Assembly (NCBI RefSeq): GCF_001298445.1
Contig: NZ_CP012036.1
Span: 4,762,158 to 4,826,157 of the forward strand
DNA length: 64,000 nucleotides
Reading direction: 5' to 3'
DNA from: Nostoc piscinale CENA21
Lineage (GTDB): Bacteria > Cyanobacteriota > Cyanobacteriia > Cyanobacteriales > Nostocaceae
Shown: positions 17,640 through 27,035 of the stretch, piece after piece
Layout: each line of letters opens with the position of its first letter
Position numbering within the stretch: the stretch's first letter is position 1
Made by a program: the position numbers and the translations under genes
The notes under the pieces: model-generated
What the model was told of the DNA's origin: nothing
What the model saw: only the letters and a program-made list of their open reading frames with translations
Database searches by the model: none

Positions 17640-19925
17640 TCAATAACTACGCGGAGATTGCCGCGTTTTTTTTGCTACGCGGCAGGCAGTAGTATTACCA
17701 GAACGCTCAAACTCCAAATCCAGAATAGTTGTACCGACTCGTAAATTGTGGAAAGACAGATGATTAATCGACTCTGGTAAAGCAGGGTCGATAATTCGTA
17801 GGCAGTTATTTTGCGCGTCTGGAACTAAATTGACAATCATTTGTAGCAGTTGAAACACGCTACCCGTAGCCCAAGCTTGGGGTGTACAAGCCACGGGATA
17901 TTGTACAGGGGCATTGTCGCCATTGCGTTCGTAGCCGCAAAACAGTTCTGGAGGACGTTGATAAGGTTGCTGATTAGTCATGTCGAGTATACCTTGAAAA
18001 AGTTCCAAGGCTTGATCGATTAAACCGAGCGATCGCAGACCCGTCGCAGTTAAAGAGTTATCATGAGGCCACACCGAACCAATGTGATAACCCATTGGAT
18101 TGTATGCAGGCGATAAACTGCTTAAAGTCCGAATGCCCCAACCATTATACATATCCGGTGCGCGTAACCTTTCCGCCACACTGTAGGCTTTTTCTGGGGT
18201 AAAGATGCCCAAATGCAAACAATGCCCAGGGTTAGATGTAATACTATCTACTTGTTTGCCATCACCATCTAAAGCCAAGGCACAAAAATCTTGGTCTTCC
18301 ATCCAAAAGTCACGATTAAACCGCAACTTCAGATTTTTGGCTTCTTCTTGCCAACGGTCTGCTAAATCTAACCGCTTCTTCATTCTGGCGATTTCAGCCA
18401 AACGGATTTTAGCAGAATAAACATAAGCTTGGACTTCGCACAAAGCGATCGCCCCGTTAGCCAAATCTCCCTTACGGTCAACAATACAGTCGCCAGAGTC
18501 CTTCCAACCTTGGTTAGCTAAACCGCGTTTAGATTTGCGATAGTAACTCAAATAGCCAGTTGCTTGCAAGTTGCGGTCAATCCATTCCATTGCGGCTAAA
18601 GCATTTGGCCAAAGCTGTTCTAAGGTTTCGTGGTCATTTGTCCAACTGTAGTACTCGCCATACAGCATTAACCATAAAGGCGTAGCATCAACTGTACCGT
18701 AATAAGGTGTATGGGGAATTTCTTGACAACGCGCCATTTCACCCAAACGTAATTCGTGCAGGATCTTACCTGGTTCTTCTTCGCGCCATTCATCCTCTGT
18801 TTTACCTTGGTAGGCTGCCAATAGTTGCAAGGTTTCTTTGGCGATTTGCGAGTTTAAAATTAAAGTCTGAGAAGCCGTAATAATCGAATCTCGCCCAAAC
18901 AACGCCGAAAACCAAGGTACACCAGCAGAAACAGTCTTGTAATTGCCAAAGGACTGACGTAACAAGTACATATCTTGTTCAGCGCGGTCAATGATGCGAT
19001 TGAGTGTACTTTTATCGGAACTAATACGGGTAATTTGTTGCACCCAATTTTGTTCTTCCATCATTTCTGCGGCTTTGGCTTGTCCGAGAGTGAAAGCAGC
19101 ACTGACGGTAGAACTAGAGGTATTGTTAGTTAACAAATTGATGCGATAGCCGATTTTTTGAGTTTGATGAGATGCTAACTCTAAGCGCCACACGGCTGTA
19201 TAACCTTTCAAGTAATCTGGTAGGCGATGCTGGAATTGGATACGCGATTCCATGATTAAGCCATCCAAACCGTGATAAGCCAATGTTAAAAATTCGGCTT
19301 TTTGGGTGTCAGTGTGATGCGATACAGGTGCAGCACCATCACCATTAACAGTCGCTGCATCTTCTTGTGTCGGTTCTACTAGACGTAGAAGTTTACCGCG
19401 TTGGGGTCGGTCATAACCCCGCACTTCAAACAAATCAACAAAATCGGCATCAAAGCTAATGCTGAGTTCAAAGCTAACAGTAGTGGTGCTGTAGTTCGAT
19501 ATTTCGATTTCTTCAAATAATGCGCCATTGAGGACGATTTCGCGGCGAATGCCAATGTTATCAGCGTTGAGGCGATCATCAATTCTGGGGTTAGTACACA
19601 AAACCGAAAGCGAAAACCCCTTTTCTGCTGTGCTGCTCAGGAGTATAGGCGATCGCCCTTCAATTTGCAATTCCAGACGGTTGAGAAATCGCGTATCACA
19701 ACAAAACAATCCCATACTAGGATTGCCATCATTCAGGGAACAGCCTGAAATATTCCCTATCGTATCTGTCACTAGGAATAAATCATCATCTTTGACCGTC
19801 AGCGTGGGTTGTGGTCGTTCACTCACAACACAAGGCCACTCTGGTATAGGTAATTGTTCTGCGGGGATAAAAGTCTTGCCGTCCAATGAAATTTTATCTT
19901 GGGTGATTAGCAAATCCGGTGTCAT
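17640..19925 (-). CDS. Amylo-alpha-1,6-glucosidase / glycogen-debranching-type protein
   Basis: 761-residue protein of the bacterial glycogen-debranching family: an N-terminal beta domain (FLVTDTIGNISG, MGLFCCDTRFLNRLEL) and a C-terminal (alpha/alpha)6 catalytic barrel. Barrel motifs are AGVPWFSALFGRDSIITASQ, TVDATPLWLMLYGEYY, GLANQGWKDSGDCIVD and MGYHIGSVWPHDNSLTATGL. It likely hydrolyses alpha-1,6 branch points of glycogen or a related glucan, in the cytoplasm. Length is normal and the frame intact. It stands alone, convergent with the DUF2973 gene. The exact substrate is not determined by sequence. Confidence 0.9.
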   Translation of the reverse strand: MTPDLLITQDKISLDGKTFIPAEQLPIPEWPCVVSERPQPTLTVKDDDLFLVTDTIGNISGCSLNDGNPSMGLFCCDTRFLNRLELQIEGRSPILLSSTAEKGFSLSVLCTNPRIDDRLNADNIGIRREIVLNGALFEEIEISNYSTTTVSFELSISFDADFVDLFEVRGYDRPQRGKLLRLVEPTQEDAATVNGDGAAPVSHHTDTQKAEFLTLAYHGLDGLIMESRIQFQHRLPDYLKGYTAVWRLELASHQTQKIGYRINLLTNNTSSSTVSAAFTLGQAKAAEMMEEQNWVQQITRISSDKSTLNRIIDRAEQDMYLLRQSFGNYKTVSAGVPWFSALFGRDSIITASQTLILNSQIAKETLQLLAAYQGKTEDEWREEEPGKILHELRLGEMARCQEIPHTPYYGTVDATPLWLMLYGEYYSWTNDHETLEQLWPNALAAMEWIDRNLQATGYLSYYRKSKRGLANQGWKDSGDCIVDRKGDLANGAIALCEVQAYVYSAKIRLAEIARMKKRLDLADRWQEEAKNLKLRFNRDFWMEDQDFCALALDGDGKQVDSITSNPGHCLHLGIFTPEKAYSVAERLRAPDMYNGWGIRTLSSLSPAYNPMGYHIGSVWPHDNSLTATGLRSLGLIDQALELFQGILDMTNQQPYQRPPELFCGYERNGDNAPVQYPVACTPQAWATGSVFQLLQMIVNLVPDAQNNCLRIIDPALPESINHLSFHNLRVGTTILDLEFERSGNTTACRVAKKTRQSPRSY

Positions 19926-20818
19926 CAGCCAAAGTTCCGTGTACAGGTCTATGTTTTTGTAGTCGCAGTAATTTTGATAAGTTCAACAGCAGTAAAATCT
20001 AAGCAAAAAAATACTGCTCAGAACTGTAAAAAAGAAATTCTGAAAAACTTATTGGACAAAATTTACATAACAAATCTTTATAAATTTATATCTTCTAGAA
20101 TGAAAGTCAAGGCTGATATTACAGGATTTTCACGGATATTAAATCAATCCTGGTATATACTCCCACCTGACTCGCTTGCTCTTTTATTTTGGGACTAAAG
20201 CTCCGCAATGGTAGCAGAATCCAGAATTCAGCATTAATCAGTAGGCAAAAAGATGCAACACTGCTAAAAAACCAGTAAATTGGAGATTTATGGGGCATAT
20301 TAACACACAAGTCAATTCTGCCTCCTGATTTCTGTTTTGATCAACTTTTGGTTAACGAAAGGGCAGTTCTGACCGAAAATGTATATTGAGCGTAGTAGCT
20401 TAGGACTTAAATCATTCCAATGGGCAAAATCTAGATCAACAAACACAATTTCCATCCAGACCATAGCATCTTGAGAGAATGGCTATTCCACGTCTATGCC
20501 TGACTCAGCAAAGATGATAAATGTGAACTTGACTTGAGACTGGGATATTTGTCAAGAAACCTCTAGGCACTCCTCCTTGTGCAGTCAAGCAAAGTAACTC
20601 GCCATCTGATGCCTAAAAGCTGAAAAATACACGAAAACCGTGTTTTGACTTTTAGCCACATAAATTGGAAGTTAATTTCTGCTACTGCCTTTTGAAAGTG
20701 CTGTTTAGGATTCTTTACATAATGCAACGGTCTATCTAGTTTGAGAGTTGATTGTAATTTGTACAATGCAGCTGTGACGTGGATTTTTTCTGTGAAAGTG
20801 GCTCCTTAAACAATATTC
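19926..20818. other. Non-coding region, about 890 bases
   Basis: AT-rich interval between the divergent debranching-enzyme gene and the DICT-domain kinase. Short frames here have no coding character. I find no tRNA, no clear terminator and no long repeat. Presumably holds both promoters. Confidence 0.5.
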
Positions 20819-22825
20819 ATGAGCATTTCGACTTCCGTGCTGAGTGATCTGCTACAGTCCATTCCTTACCTGCGGCCCCAGCTATATTTCAAAGCTTCAC
20901 TAACCGCCCTCTCCCACGCAATGGAAGATCAGGTTTTGGCGGCGACTTTAGACAGACCTTTGGTAATTGCCAGCTTTCAACGCGAGCGATTTTATCGCCA
21001 AGAAGCCCATCGCTATCAAAGGCTGGCGCAGCGCAGTAATCAAATATACGTTTTAGCTGCTCCCGAAACGGACTTTACCAATAGCTCAGAATACTATGAG
21101 AAAGTCGCCTTTGAACCAGATGATGCTTTAACACAAGAGTGGCACTTGGTAGTAGTTGCTGATAATTATGCTACTTGCTTAGTGTGTCGAGAAAGCTTGG
21201 GTTCTATTACCAAAAATCAGCAAGTGCCAGAGTTTAGTACTGGTTTGGATATAGACACAGCCCGTAGGTTTGAGGGTATATGGACATCAGAGCGGGGAGT
21301 TAGCCTGAAAGCGGCACAATTGCTATTAGATAGGATTTTAATTTATCGCCCAGACTTGGCTAATAAAATCAAGGAAGCCCGCCAAAGGTTTGGCATTGGA
21401 GAACCAAGAATTTACTCTCAAATCGGACAACCCGAATTTGCTTGTGATATCGACACAGACCCTTTTGTGCAGCGATTGGTAACTTATTTGCAAGCTAGTC
21501 AGTATAAATTACACAAAGCTTATCGCTCAATTATTGCCCAAGCCCGTAAAGAACGTTTAATTAATTCTATTAGTACGGCAATTAGGCGATCGCTTGATCC
21601 CCATGAAGTCTTGCAAATCGCCGCCCAAGAATTAGGGCAACACTTAGGGACAAGTCGTTGTTTAATTTACCGCGCTCAAGCTACACAAGCCCAAGCCACA
21701 ATTGAACATGAATTTTTGACGGCTGGCGTTTTATCGGTGTGTGGGCAAACCTGGGATTTAGATAATAATGCTTTGTTTCAGGAAGTTGTACAGCTAGGAG
21801 AAGGCGTTTGTGTAGTTGATACACATAACGACTTGCGAATTAGCAGTTCCAAAACTTTGTCCTTAATTGCCAAAAAATACAGTATTCGTTCCTGGTTAAT
21901 GGAACCAGTATTATCTCAGGGACGACTGCTCGGTATTGTGGAACTGCACTATTGCAGTGTACCACCGCACCAGTGGCAAGCAGGAGAACTTGACTTGGTA
22001 AAAGCGATCGCTACCCAAATTGGAGCCGCTTTAATTCAAGCCGAAGCCTACGCCAACCTTGAAGAACTCAACCAACAACTAGAAGCCCTCGACCGCACCC
22101 GCAGCAACTTGATAGCCATTACCGGTCACGAACTGCGTACTCCCTTATCTACCATTCAAGTGTGCTTAGAAAGTCTCGCCAGCGAACCAGACATGCCTGT
22201 GGAATTACAGCAGGTAATGTTAAATACAGCCCTGGCCGATTCTGAACGGATGCGGAAACTCGTCCAGGATTTTCTCACCCTGTCTAACTTAGAAAGCGGC
22301 CGCGTAGAATGGCATCCCGAATCACTCACCTTGCAAGAATGTGTGGATTTAGCCCTGAGCCGCATTCGCACCCGCCCCTCAATGGAAAATCCGCCCCAAA
22401 TCATCACGCAAATCACAGAAAATTTACCTTTAGTTAAAGCCGATGGTGATTGGCTAGTGGAAGTATTGGCAAAACTGATCGACAACGCCTGCAAATTTAC
22501 GCCCTCTGACGGGGAAATTTCCATTCATGCCATTCAAAACGGCAATCAGATGGTAGAAGTCACAGTGGCTGACACAGGACGGGGTATTGAGCCAAATCGC
22601 TTGGAAGTGGTATTTGACCGCTTTTATCAAGAAGAAGGGGCGCTACGGCGTACCGCAGGCGGCACAGGTTTGGGACTAGCAATTTGTCGGCAAATTGTCA
22701 ATGGTTGGGGTGGAGAAATTTGGGCAGAGTCTCAAGGCAAAGACCAAGGTAGCCAGTTTCATTTCACCATTCCCATTGTTTTGGGTAGCCAGGAAGAAAA
22801 GCGGGTAAGGGTTAGGAGTAAATAG
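20819..22825 (+). CDS. DICT-GAF sensor histidine kinase
   Basis: 668-residue soluble two-component kinase. The N-terminal ~200 residues match the DICT sensory domain, a cyanobacteria-enriched input module (MSISTSVLSDLLQSIPYLRP, IASFQRERFYRQEAHRYQRL). A GAF domain follows at about 245-410 (SISTAIRRSLDPHEVLQIAA). The HisKA box is AITGHELRTPLSTIQ with the phosphoacceptor His near residue 440. The ATPase domain has N-box DNACKFTPSDG, G1 ADTGRGIEP and G2 GGTGLGLAICRQIV. No transmembrane segment. No response regulator is adjacent, so its partner is elsewhere. Ligand unknown. Start ATG 20819. Confidence 0.93.
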   Translation: MSISTSVLSDLLQSIPYLRPQLYFKASLTALSHAMEDQVLAATLDRPLVIASFQRERFYRQEAHRYQRLAQRSNQIYVLAAPETDFTNSSEYYEKVAFEPDDALTQEWHLVVVADNYATCLVCRESLGSITKNQQVPEFSTGLDIDTARRFEGIWTSERGVSLKAAQLLLDRILIYRPDLANKIKEARQRFGIGEPRIYSQIGQPEFACDIDTDPFVQRLVTYLQASQYKLHKAYRSIIAQARKERLINSISTAIRRSLDPHEVLQIAAQELGQHLGTSRCLIYRAQATQAQATIEHEFLTAGVLSVCGQTWDLDNNALFQEVVQLGEGVCVVDTHNDLRISSSKTLSLIAKKYSIRSWLMEPVLSQGRLLGIVELHYCSVPPHQWQAGELDLVKAIATQIGAALIQAEAYANLEELNQQLEALDRTRSNLIAITGHELRTPLSTIQVCLESLASEPDMPVELQQVMLNTALADSERMRKLVQDFLTLSNLESGRVEWHPESLTLQECVDLALSRIRTRPSMENPPQIITQITENLPLVKADGDWLVEVLAKLIDNACKFTPSDGEISIHAIQNGNQMVEVTVADTGRGIEPNRLEVVFDRFYQEEGALRRTAGGTGLGLAICRQIVNGWGGEIWAESQGKDQGSQFHFTIPIVLGSQEEKRVRVRSK

Positions 22826-22885
22826 TCATAGTTACGAATTGGTATAAAAAATGTCGAATCAATCCACCCACAACATAAAAACGTA

Positions 22886-22922
22886 TTGACAATGTAAATA
22901 CATTTTGATTACACTCCAAGGT
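22886..22922 (+). promoter_or_regulatory. Predicted promoter and operator of the brnT-brnA pair
   Basis: TTGACA (22886-22891), an 18-base spacer and TACACT (22910-22915) form a good sigma-70-type promoter. The spacer contains the palindromic ATGTA AA TACAT (22892-22903), a likely operator for the autoregulating antitoxin. The expected transcript start falls about one base before the chosen ATG, so the message may be nearly leaderless. Confidence 0.6.
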
Positions 22923-23219
22923 ATGGATGTGTATTTCGTACTCAACGGCATTACCTTCGTCTGGAATGATGAAAAAGCTAGGATCAACCCAATCAACCAT
23001 GATGGTGTGACATTTCAACAAGCAACAGAAGCTTTCTTTGATCCTTTGCTTGTAGTTGTTGATGCGAGTCGCAATGATGAGGCGCGAGATGCTGTCATTG
23101 GTTTAGACAAGCGATGGAATCTTTTGTACGTTGTTTACATTGAGCGTGAAAACGACATCATTCGGATTATTTCGGCTCGTAAAGCCACACGCAAGGAGCG
23201 AGAATATTATGAAGGTTGA
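22923..23219 (+). CDS. brnT: BrnT family ribonuclease toxin
   Basis: 98 residues from ATG 22923. DUF497/BrnT pattern: FVWNDEKARINPINHDGVTFQQATEAF, then DEARDAVIGLDKRWNLLYVVYIE, then IIRIISARKATRKEREYY. BrnT folds like RelE and cuts RNA; the conserved Lys, His and Arg residues of the family are visible. The following antitoxin gene overlaps its last 11 bases, the normal toxin-first BrnTA order. A frame extending to 22905 lacks an ATG before 22923. Confidence 0.88.
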   Translation: MDVYFVLNGITFVWNDEKARINPINHDGVTFQQATEAFFDPLLVVVDASRNDEARDAVIGLDKRWNLLYVVYIERENDIIRIISARKATRKEREYYEG

Positions 23220-23493
23220 AACTTTAAAAAAGCGACTGGATAAGAACCGTCCGATGACGACAATTACGATTCGTATTCCCGAAGATGTGATTGAGGATTT
23301 AAAGCGCGTTGCACCGTTGCTTGGTTTTTCTGGATATCAACCTCTGGTGCGTGCTTATATTGGGCAAGGACTACGAACAGACTTGGAACGATTAGAAGGC
23401 GATACAGTATTCGCGTTGATTGCCAGTTTAAAGCGCCACGGTGTAAGTGATGAAGTGCTTCAAGAGGCACTCAACGAAGTTACTCAGCGTTAA
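23209..23493 (+). CDS. BrnA-like antitoxin of the BrnT toxin
   Basis: 94 residues from ATG 23209 (MKVETLKKRLDKNRPMTTI). It contains a ribbon-helix-helix-like strand-helix (TTITIRIPEDVIEDLKRVAPLLG) for DNA binding and dimerisation, then a helical tail that would bind BrnT (LKRHGVSDEVLQEALNEVTQ). It differs from the textbook BrnA sequence, so the name rests on position directly after and overlapping brnT. Expected to repress the promoter at 22886-22922. Confidence 0.78.
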   Translation: MKVETLKKRLDKNRPMTTITIRIPEDVIEDLKRVAPLLGFSGYQPLVRAYIGQGLRTDLERLEGDTVFALIASLKRHGVSDEVLQEALNEVTQR

Positions 23494-23519
23494 TAGGCGA
23501 CCAAAAATGTAAAGTTTTG

Positions 23520-23618
23520 TATAGTCCCCATTTCAGTTTTTGGGTGAAGTTCATTTTTTGTTGATGATCATTCACGGTTTTTTGGTAAAAAGTGAATTTG
23601 ACAAATTGCGGGACTATA
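23520..23618. repeat. Inverted-repeat-bounded non-coding element
   Basis: TATAGTCCC (23520-23528) and GGGACTATA (23610-23618) are perfect 9-base ends around a 99-base segment. The interior has its own hairpin (ATTCAC ... GTGAAT with T/A-rich arms). It lies between the brnTA pair and psaD. MITE-like remnant or bidirectional terminator. Confidence 0.45.
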
Positions 23619-23728
23619 GATTATGGACTTTTGACTTTAAACTAAAAACTGTTACAGACTATGACGCGATCGCAATATGATCGTGATGGCGGTGTTACGA
23701 TGCCCTAAAAACCTTGAGAGAATGCTTT

Positions 23729-24148
23729 ATGGCAGAAACACTTTCTGGAAAAACCCCACTGTTCGCCGGTAGTACTGGCGGTTTGCTCACCAAAGCAAAA
23801 GAGGAAGAAAAGTACGCTATCACTTGGACAAGCCCCAAGGCTCAGGTGTTTGAATTACCTACAGGTGGCGCTGCTACCATGCACCAAGGCGAAAACTTGC
23901 TTTACTTAGCTCGTAAAGAACAGGGCATTGCTTTGGGCGGTCAACTCCGTAAGTTCAAAATCACCGACTACAAAATCTATCGGATTTTGCCCAGTGGCGA
24001 AACCACCTTCATTCACCCAGCAGATGGTGTCTTCCCTGAAAAAGTTAACCAAGGCCGCGAAAAAGTACGTCACGTACCTCGTCGCATTGGTCAAAATCCC
24101 AACCCCTCAGAACTCAAGTTCAGTGGTAAGCAAACCTACGATGCTTAA
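23729..24148 (+). CDS. psaD: Photosystem I subunit II
   Basis: 139-residue stromal (cytoplasmic-side) subunit that docks ferredoxin on photosystem I. It starts MAETLSGKTPLFAGSTGGLL and contains ITWTSPKAQVFELPTGGAA, MHQGENLLYLARKEQ, RKFKITDYKIYRILPSGE and the basic ferredoxin-contact segment REKVRHVPRRIG. The ATG at 23729 is the conserved N-terminus; the open frame begins five codons earlier. Full length. trpE follows on the same strand, an order also seen in Nostoc-type genomes. Confidence 0.98.
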   Translation: MAETLSGKTPLFAGSTGGLLTKAKEEEKYAITWTSPKAQVFELPTGGAATMHQGENLLYLARKEQGIALGGQLRKFKITDYKIYRILPSGETTFIHPADGVFPEKVNQGREKVRHVPRRIGQNPNPSELKFSGKQTYDA

Positions 24149-24153
24149 TTAAA

Positions 24154-24181
24154 AGTGCTGAGTGCTGAGTGATGAGTAACG
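24154..24181. repeat. Heptamer tandem repeat AGTGCTG after psaD
   Basis: AGTGCTG, AGTGCTG, AGTGATG, AGTAACG. Complementary units (ACTCAGTGCTGA..., GGCACTCAGCA) at 24195-24225 allow a long imperfect hairpin between psaD and trpE. The array at 51329-51349 carries the complementary unit ACTCAGC. Confidence 0.6.
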
Positions 24182-24248
24182 AAAAAGTCACAAACTCAGT
24201 GCTGATTACTTGGCACTCAGCATAAGTCAATTTGACTGATAACTGTTT

Positions 24249-25766
24249 ATGATTTTTCCCAATTTCTCTGATTTTTCTCAATTAGCTTCACAAGGTAACT
24301 TTGTCCCGGTGTATCAAGAGTGGGTTGCAGATTTGGATACACCTGTCTCTGCATGGTACAAAGTTTGTGCTGGACAACCTTACAGCTTTTTGTTGGAATC
24401 AGTGGAAGGCGGTGAAAAAATCGGACGCTATAGTTTTGTAGGTTGCGATCCACTGTGGGTACTAGAAGCTAGAGGAGAGACAACCACCCAAACACACCGT
24501 GATGGTTCGCAAGTTGTGTTTACTGGTGATCCTTTTACAGCTTTAGCCCAATGTCTTGAGCCTTATCAGCCAGTCAAATTACCCCAATTACCACCAGGAA
24601 TTGGGGGATTATTTGGATTTTGGGGTTATGAATTAATTCGTTGGATTGAACCGCGTGTTCCCGTCCATCCCCCAGATGAACGTAACATTCCCGATGGGTT
24701 ATGGATGCAGGTAGACCAACTGTTAATTTTTGACCAAGTAAAGCGGAAAATTTGGGCGATCGCCTATTCTGATTTACGCGACCCAAATGTAGATTTACAA
24801 GCAGCTTATCAAAAAGCTTGCGATCGCGTGACTAATTTGGTCAGTAAGTTATCTCTACCACTGTCGCCGCAAAAAACTATTCTGGAATGGACACCCCCAG
24901 GCAATCAATCCCCAGAGAAGAAAGAATTAGCATACACCAGCAACTTCACCAAAACCGAATTCTGCGCCAGCGTCCAAAAGGCAAAAGACTACATCAAAGC
25001 TGGTGATATCTTCCAAGTAGTCATTTCTCAGCGACTCGCCACAGAATACACAGGCGACCCCTTCGCCCTTTACCGTTCGCTGCGACAAATTAATCCTTCG
25101 CCCTACATGGCTTATTTTCACTTTCAGGACTGGCAAATTATTGGTTCCAGCCCAGAAGTCATGGTGAAAGCCGAACGTGACCCAGATGAGGGAATTATCG
25201 CCACAGTCCGCCCCATTGCGGGTACAAGGCCACGGGGTAAAACTACCAAAGAAGATATCGCCTTGGCAGAAGACTTACTACAAGACCCCAAGGAAATCGC
25301 TGAACACGTTATGCTGGTTGACTTGGGGCGGAACGATTTGGGGCGAGTTTGCCAAAGCGGTAGCGTGAAAGTCGATGAATTGATGGTTGTTGAGCGTTAC
25401 TCTCATGTGATGCACATTGTGAGTAATGTGGTAGGTAAATTAGCCAGCCATAAAAACGCTTGGGATTTAATGAAAGCTTGCTTCCCTGCGGGGACAGTTA
25501 GCGGCGCACCCAAAATTCGGGCGATGGAAATTATTAACGAACTAGAACCGAGTCGCCGGGGCGTTTATTCGGGTGTGTATGGCTATTACGATTTTGAAGG
25601 ACAATTAAATAGTGCGATCGCAATTCGCACAATGGTAGTCAAAGATAACATCGTCAGTGTGCAAGCTGGTGCAGGTTTGGTAGCCGACTCTGAACCAGAA
25701 AAAGAATATGAAGAGACGCTAAATAAAGCCAGAGGGCTATTAGTGGCGATTCGCTGTTTGCGTTAA
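24249..25766 (+). CDS. trpE: Anthranilate synthase component I
   Basis: Converts chorismate plus ammonia (from the TrpG partner) to anthranilate, the first committed step of tryptophan synthesis. 505 residues, typical length. The N-terminal tryptophan-feedback site region shows SFLLESVEGGEKIGRYSF. The chorismate-binding domain has FQVVISQRLATEY, GSSPEVMVKAE, VRPIAGTRPRGKT, LVDLGRNDLGRV and FPAGTVSGAPKIRAMEII. The ending VQAGAGLVADSEPEKEYEET is diagnostic. It starts at ATG 24249 and stands as a single gene after psaD; no trpG in the window. The intact LLES motif suggests normal feedback control. Confidence 0.96.
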   Translation: MIFPNFSDFSQLASQGNFVPVYQEWVADLDTPVSAWYKVCAGQPYSFLLESVEGGEKIGRYSFVGCDPLWVLEARGETTTQTHRDGSQVVFTGDPFTALAQCLEPYQPVKLPQLPPGIGGLFGFWGYELIRWIEPRVPVHPPDERNIPDGLWMQVDQLLIFDQVKRKIWAIAYSDLRDPNVDLQAAYQKACDRVTNLVSKLSLPLSPQKTILEWTPPGNQSPEKKELAYTSNFTKTEFCASVQKAKDYIKAGDIFQVVISQRLATEYTGDPFALYRSLRQINPSPYMAYFHFQDWQIIGSSPEVMVKAERDPDEGIIATVRPIAGTRPRGKTTKEDIALAEDLLQDPKEIAEHVMLVDLGRNDLGRVCQSGSVKVDELMVVERYSHVMHIVSNVVGKLASHKNAWDLMKACFPAGTVSGAPKIRAMEIINELEPSRRGVYSGVYGYYDFEGQLNSAIAIRTMVVKDNIVSVQAGAGLVADSEPEKEYEETLNKARGLLVAIRCLR

Positions 25767-25798
25767 AGAAATTTGCCAGAAATCCAAAAAATTCCAAC

Positions 25799-25824
25799 TA
25801 GGGACGAACGTAAGTTCGTCCCTA
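25799..25824 (+). terminator. Perfect hairpin after trpE
   Basis: TAGGGACGAAC / GTTCGTCCCTA, an 11-bp perfect stem with a GTAA loop, 33 bases past the trpE stop. No T-run follows, so it may be a dispersed palindrome or transcript-end stabiliser more than a true intrinsic terminator. The remainder up to 26082 shows nothing else. Confidence 0.55.
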
Positions 25825-26082
25825 CATATATCTGTTCAAAAATCAAATCGGACTGCCATATCCCTCATATAAATAGGAACTATAAACACTTAACTGAGAA
25901 TTTGTTGTACTTTTGTAACGATTTTGTTATATTTCTTTACAGAGGGTTGTACAAAGCAATTCACATCCAGTCAAGCATTTGCCCTAGGACTTTCATTACA
26001 AAGTCAGTTTATGCGTACATTTGTTAACCAATTAATTCAACTAAATCGAGTTAAGTAAATGATCATTTGGAAGGCAGGCTGT

Positions 26083-26667
26083 ATGGACGCTGATGAACTT
26101 CTCAGACGCTATCAGGCAGGAGAGAGAAAATTCACACAGGTTTGCCTGCATTCAGTGAATCTGAGTGAAGTATGTTTAGCTGGGATTAGCTTAGATAGCG
26201 CCAGCTTAGTAAACGTCACTTTATCTCATTCCAATCTGAGTGGAGCTAACCTCATAGAAGCAAACTTGGCACTGTCTTGCCTTTGGCGAACTAACTTCAG
26301 TGGTGCCAAACTAATTTGGGCAAACCTCAAAGCGGCTAACTTAATTCGCGCCAACCTGAGCAACGTAGACTTACACAAAGCATCTCTACAGAAATCAGAC
26401 CTACGTTTAGCTAATTTACACAATGCTGACCTCAGTGGTGCAGATTTAAGTGGCGCAGATTTGAGTTATGCCAACCTCTGTTGTGCTAACTTAGCAGGAG
26501 CCAATCTTAACGGTGCAAACCTCACAGGAGCTAACTTGAGCCAAGCTGACTTGAGTTATGCCGATCTCCATAAAACCATCTTGTACAAAGCTGATCTCAG
26601 TGATGTTGATTTGTCACAAGTTAACTTGAAAAAAGTTGATTTATATGAAGTACTGGCTGGTCAATAA
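26083..26667 (+). CDS. Pentapeptide-repeat protein
   Basis: 194 residues from ATG 26083 (MDADELLRRYQAGERKF), the usual short N-terminal helix before a right-handed beta-helix. About 30 consecutive A(D/N)LXX units follow, for example SGANLIEANLALSCL, ADLSGADLSGADLSYANL and ANLNGANLTGANLSQADL, so nearly the whole protein is a repeat solenoid. No signal peptide, transmembrane or kinase domain. Such proteins are abundant in cyanobacteria and mostly of unknown function; a DNA-mimic role is known for some relatives only. ATG at 26059 in frame is an alternative start, eight codons earlier. Confidence 0.88.
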   Translation: MDADELLRRYQAGERKFTQVCLHSVNLSEVCLAGISLDSASLVNVTLSHSNLSGANLIEANLALSCLWRTNFSGAKLIWANLKAANLIRANLSNVDLHKASLQKSDLRLANLHNADLSGADLSGADLSYANLCCANLAGANLNGANLTGANLSQADLSYADLHKTILYKADLSDVDLSQVNLKKVDLYEVLAGQ

Positions 26668-26736
26668 CGGCTGAAATGTCAGTTGATCTAAAAAATGAAA
26701 CTGAGGTTTGATGGTGCGGACAAGCCTGATGAAAAT

Positions 26737-26774
26737 AAGCGATCGCTTTTTCTAATTTGGTGAAGCGATCGCTT
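26737..26774. repeat. Pair of extended HIP1 palindromes forming an inverted repeat
   Basis: AAGCGATCGCTT occurs twice (26737-26748 and 26763-26774), 14 bases apart. Each is itself palindromic, so the two can also pair with each other into a strong hairpin. It may end the pentapeptide-gene transcript. The wider gap 26668-27035 holds no credible gene. Confidence 0.55.
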
Positions 26775-27035
26775 GGATTGTATACTGGCAGATACGAAAA
26801 TATTTGAAAAAGTAGACAAAAAACTCAGTATCTTTTGATCACTCACAACAGAAAGATTGTTGACTGACCCTGAAACAGTAGTGAGTATTGAAATTGTAAA
26901 CTTGTAAATCAATATTGGTAGATGCGCCCTTGATATAGGCATCAAGTTGTTGACTTATACTGATTGGAAAAATGGTTGTGACAAATTGAAGCTTCAAAAG
27001 CTGACTAATCAAGCTGTTAACAATCCAAAACGCTA

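Noticed and set aside
25773..26027. 84-codon frame after trpE
   Set aside because: It reads through the palindromic hairpin and AT-rich DNA, and has no protein-like composition.
26688..26945. 85-codon minus-strand frame
   Set aside because: Spans the paired HIP1 palindromes and lacks coding character or a start signal.
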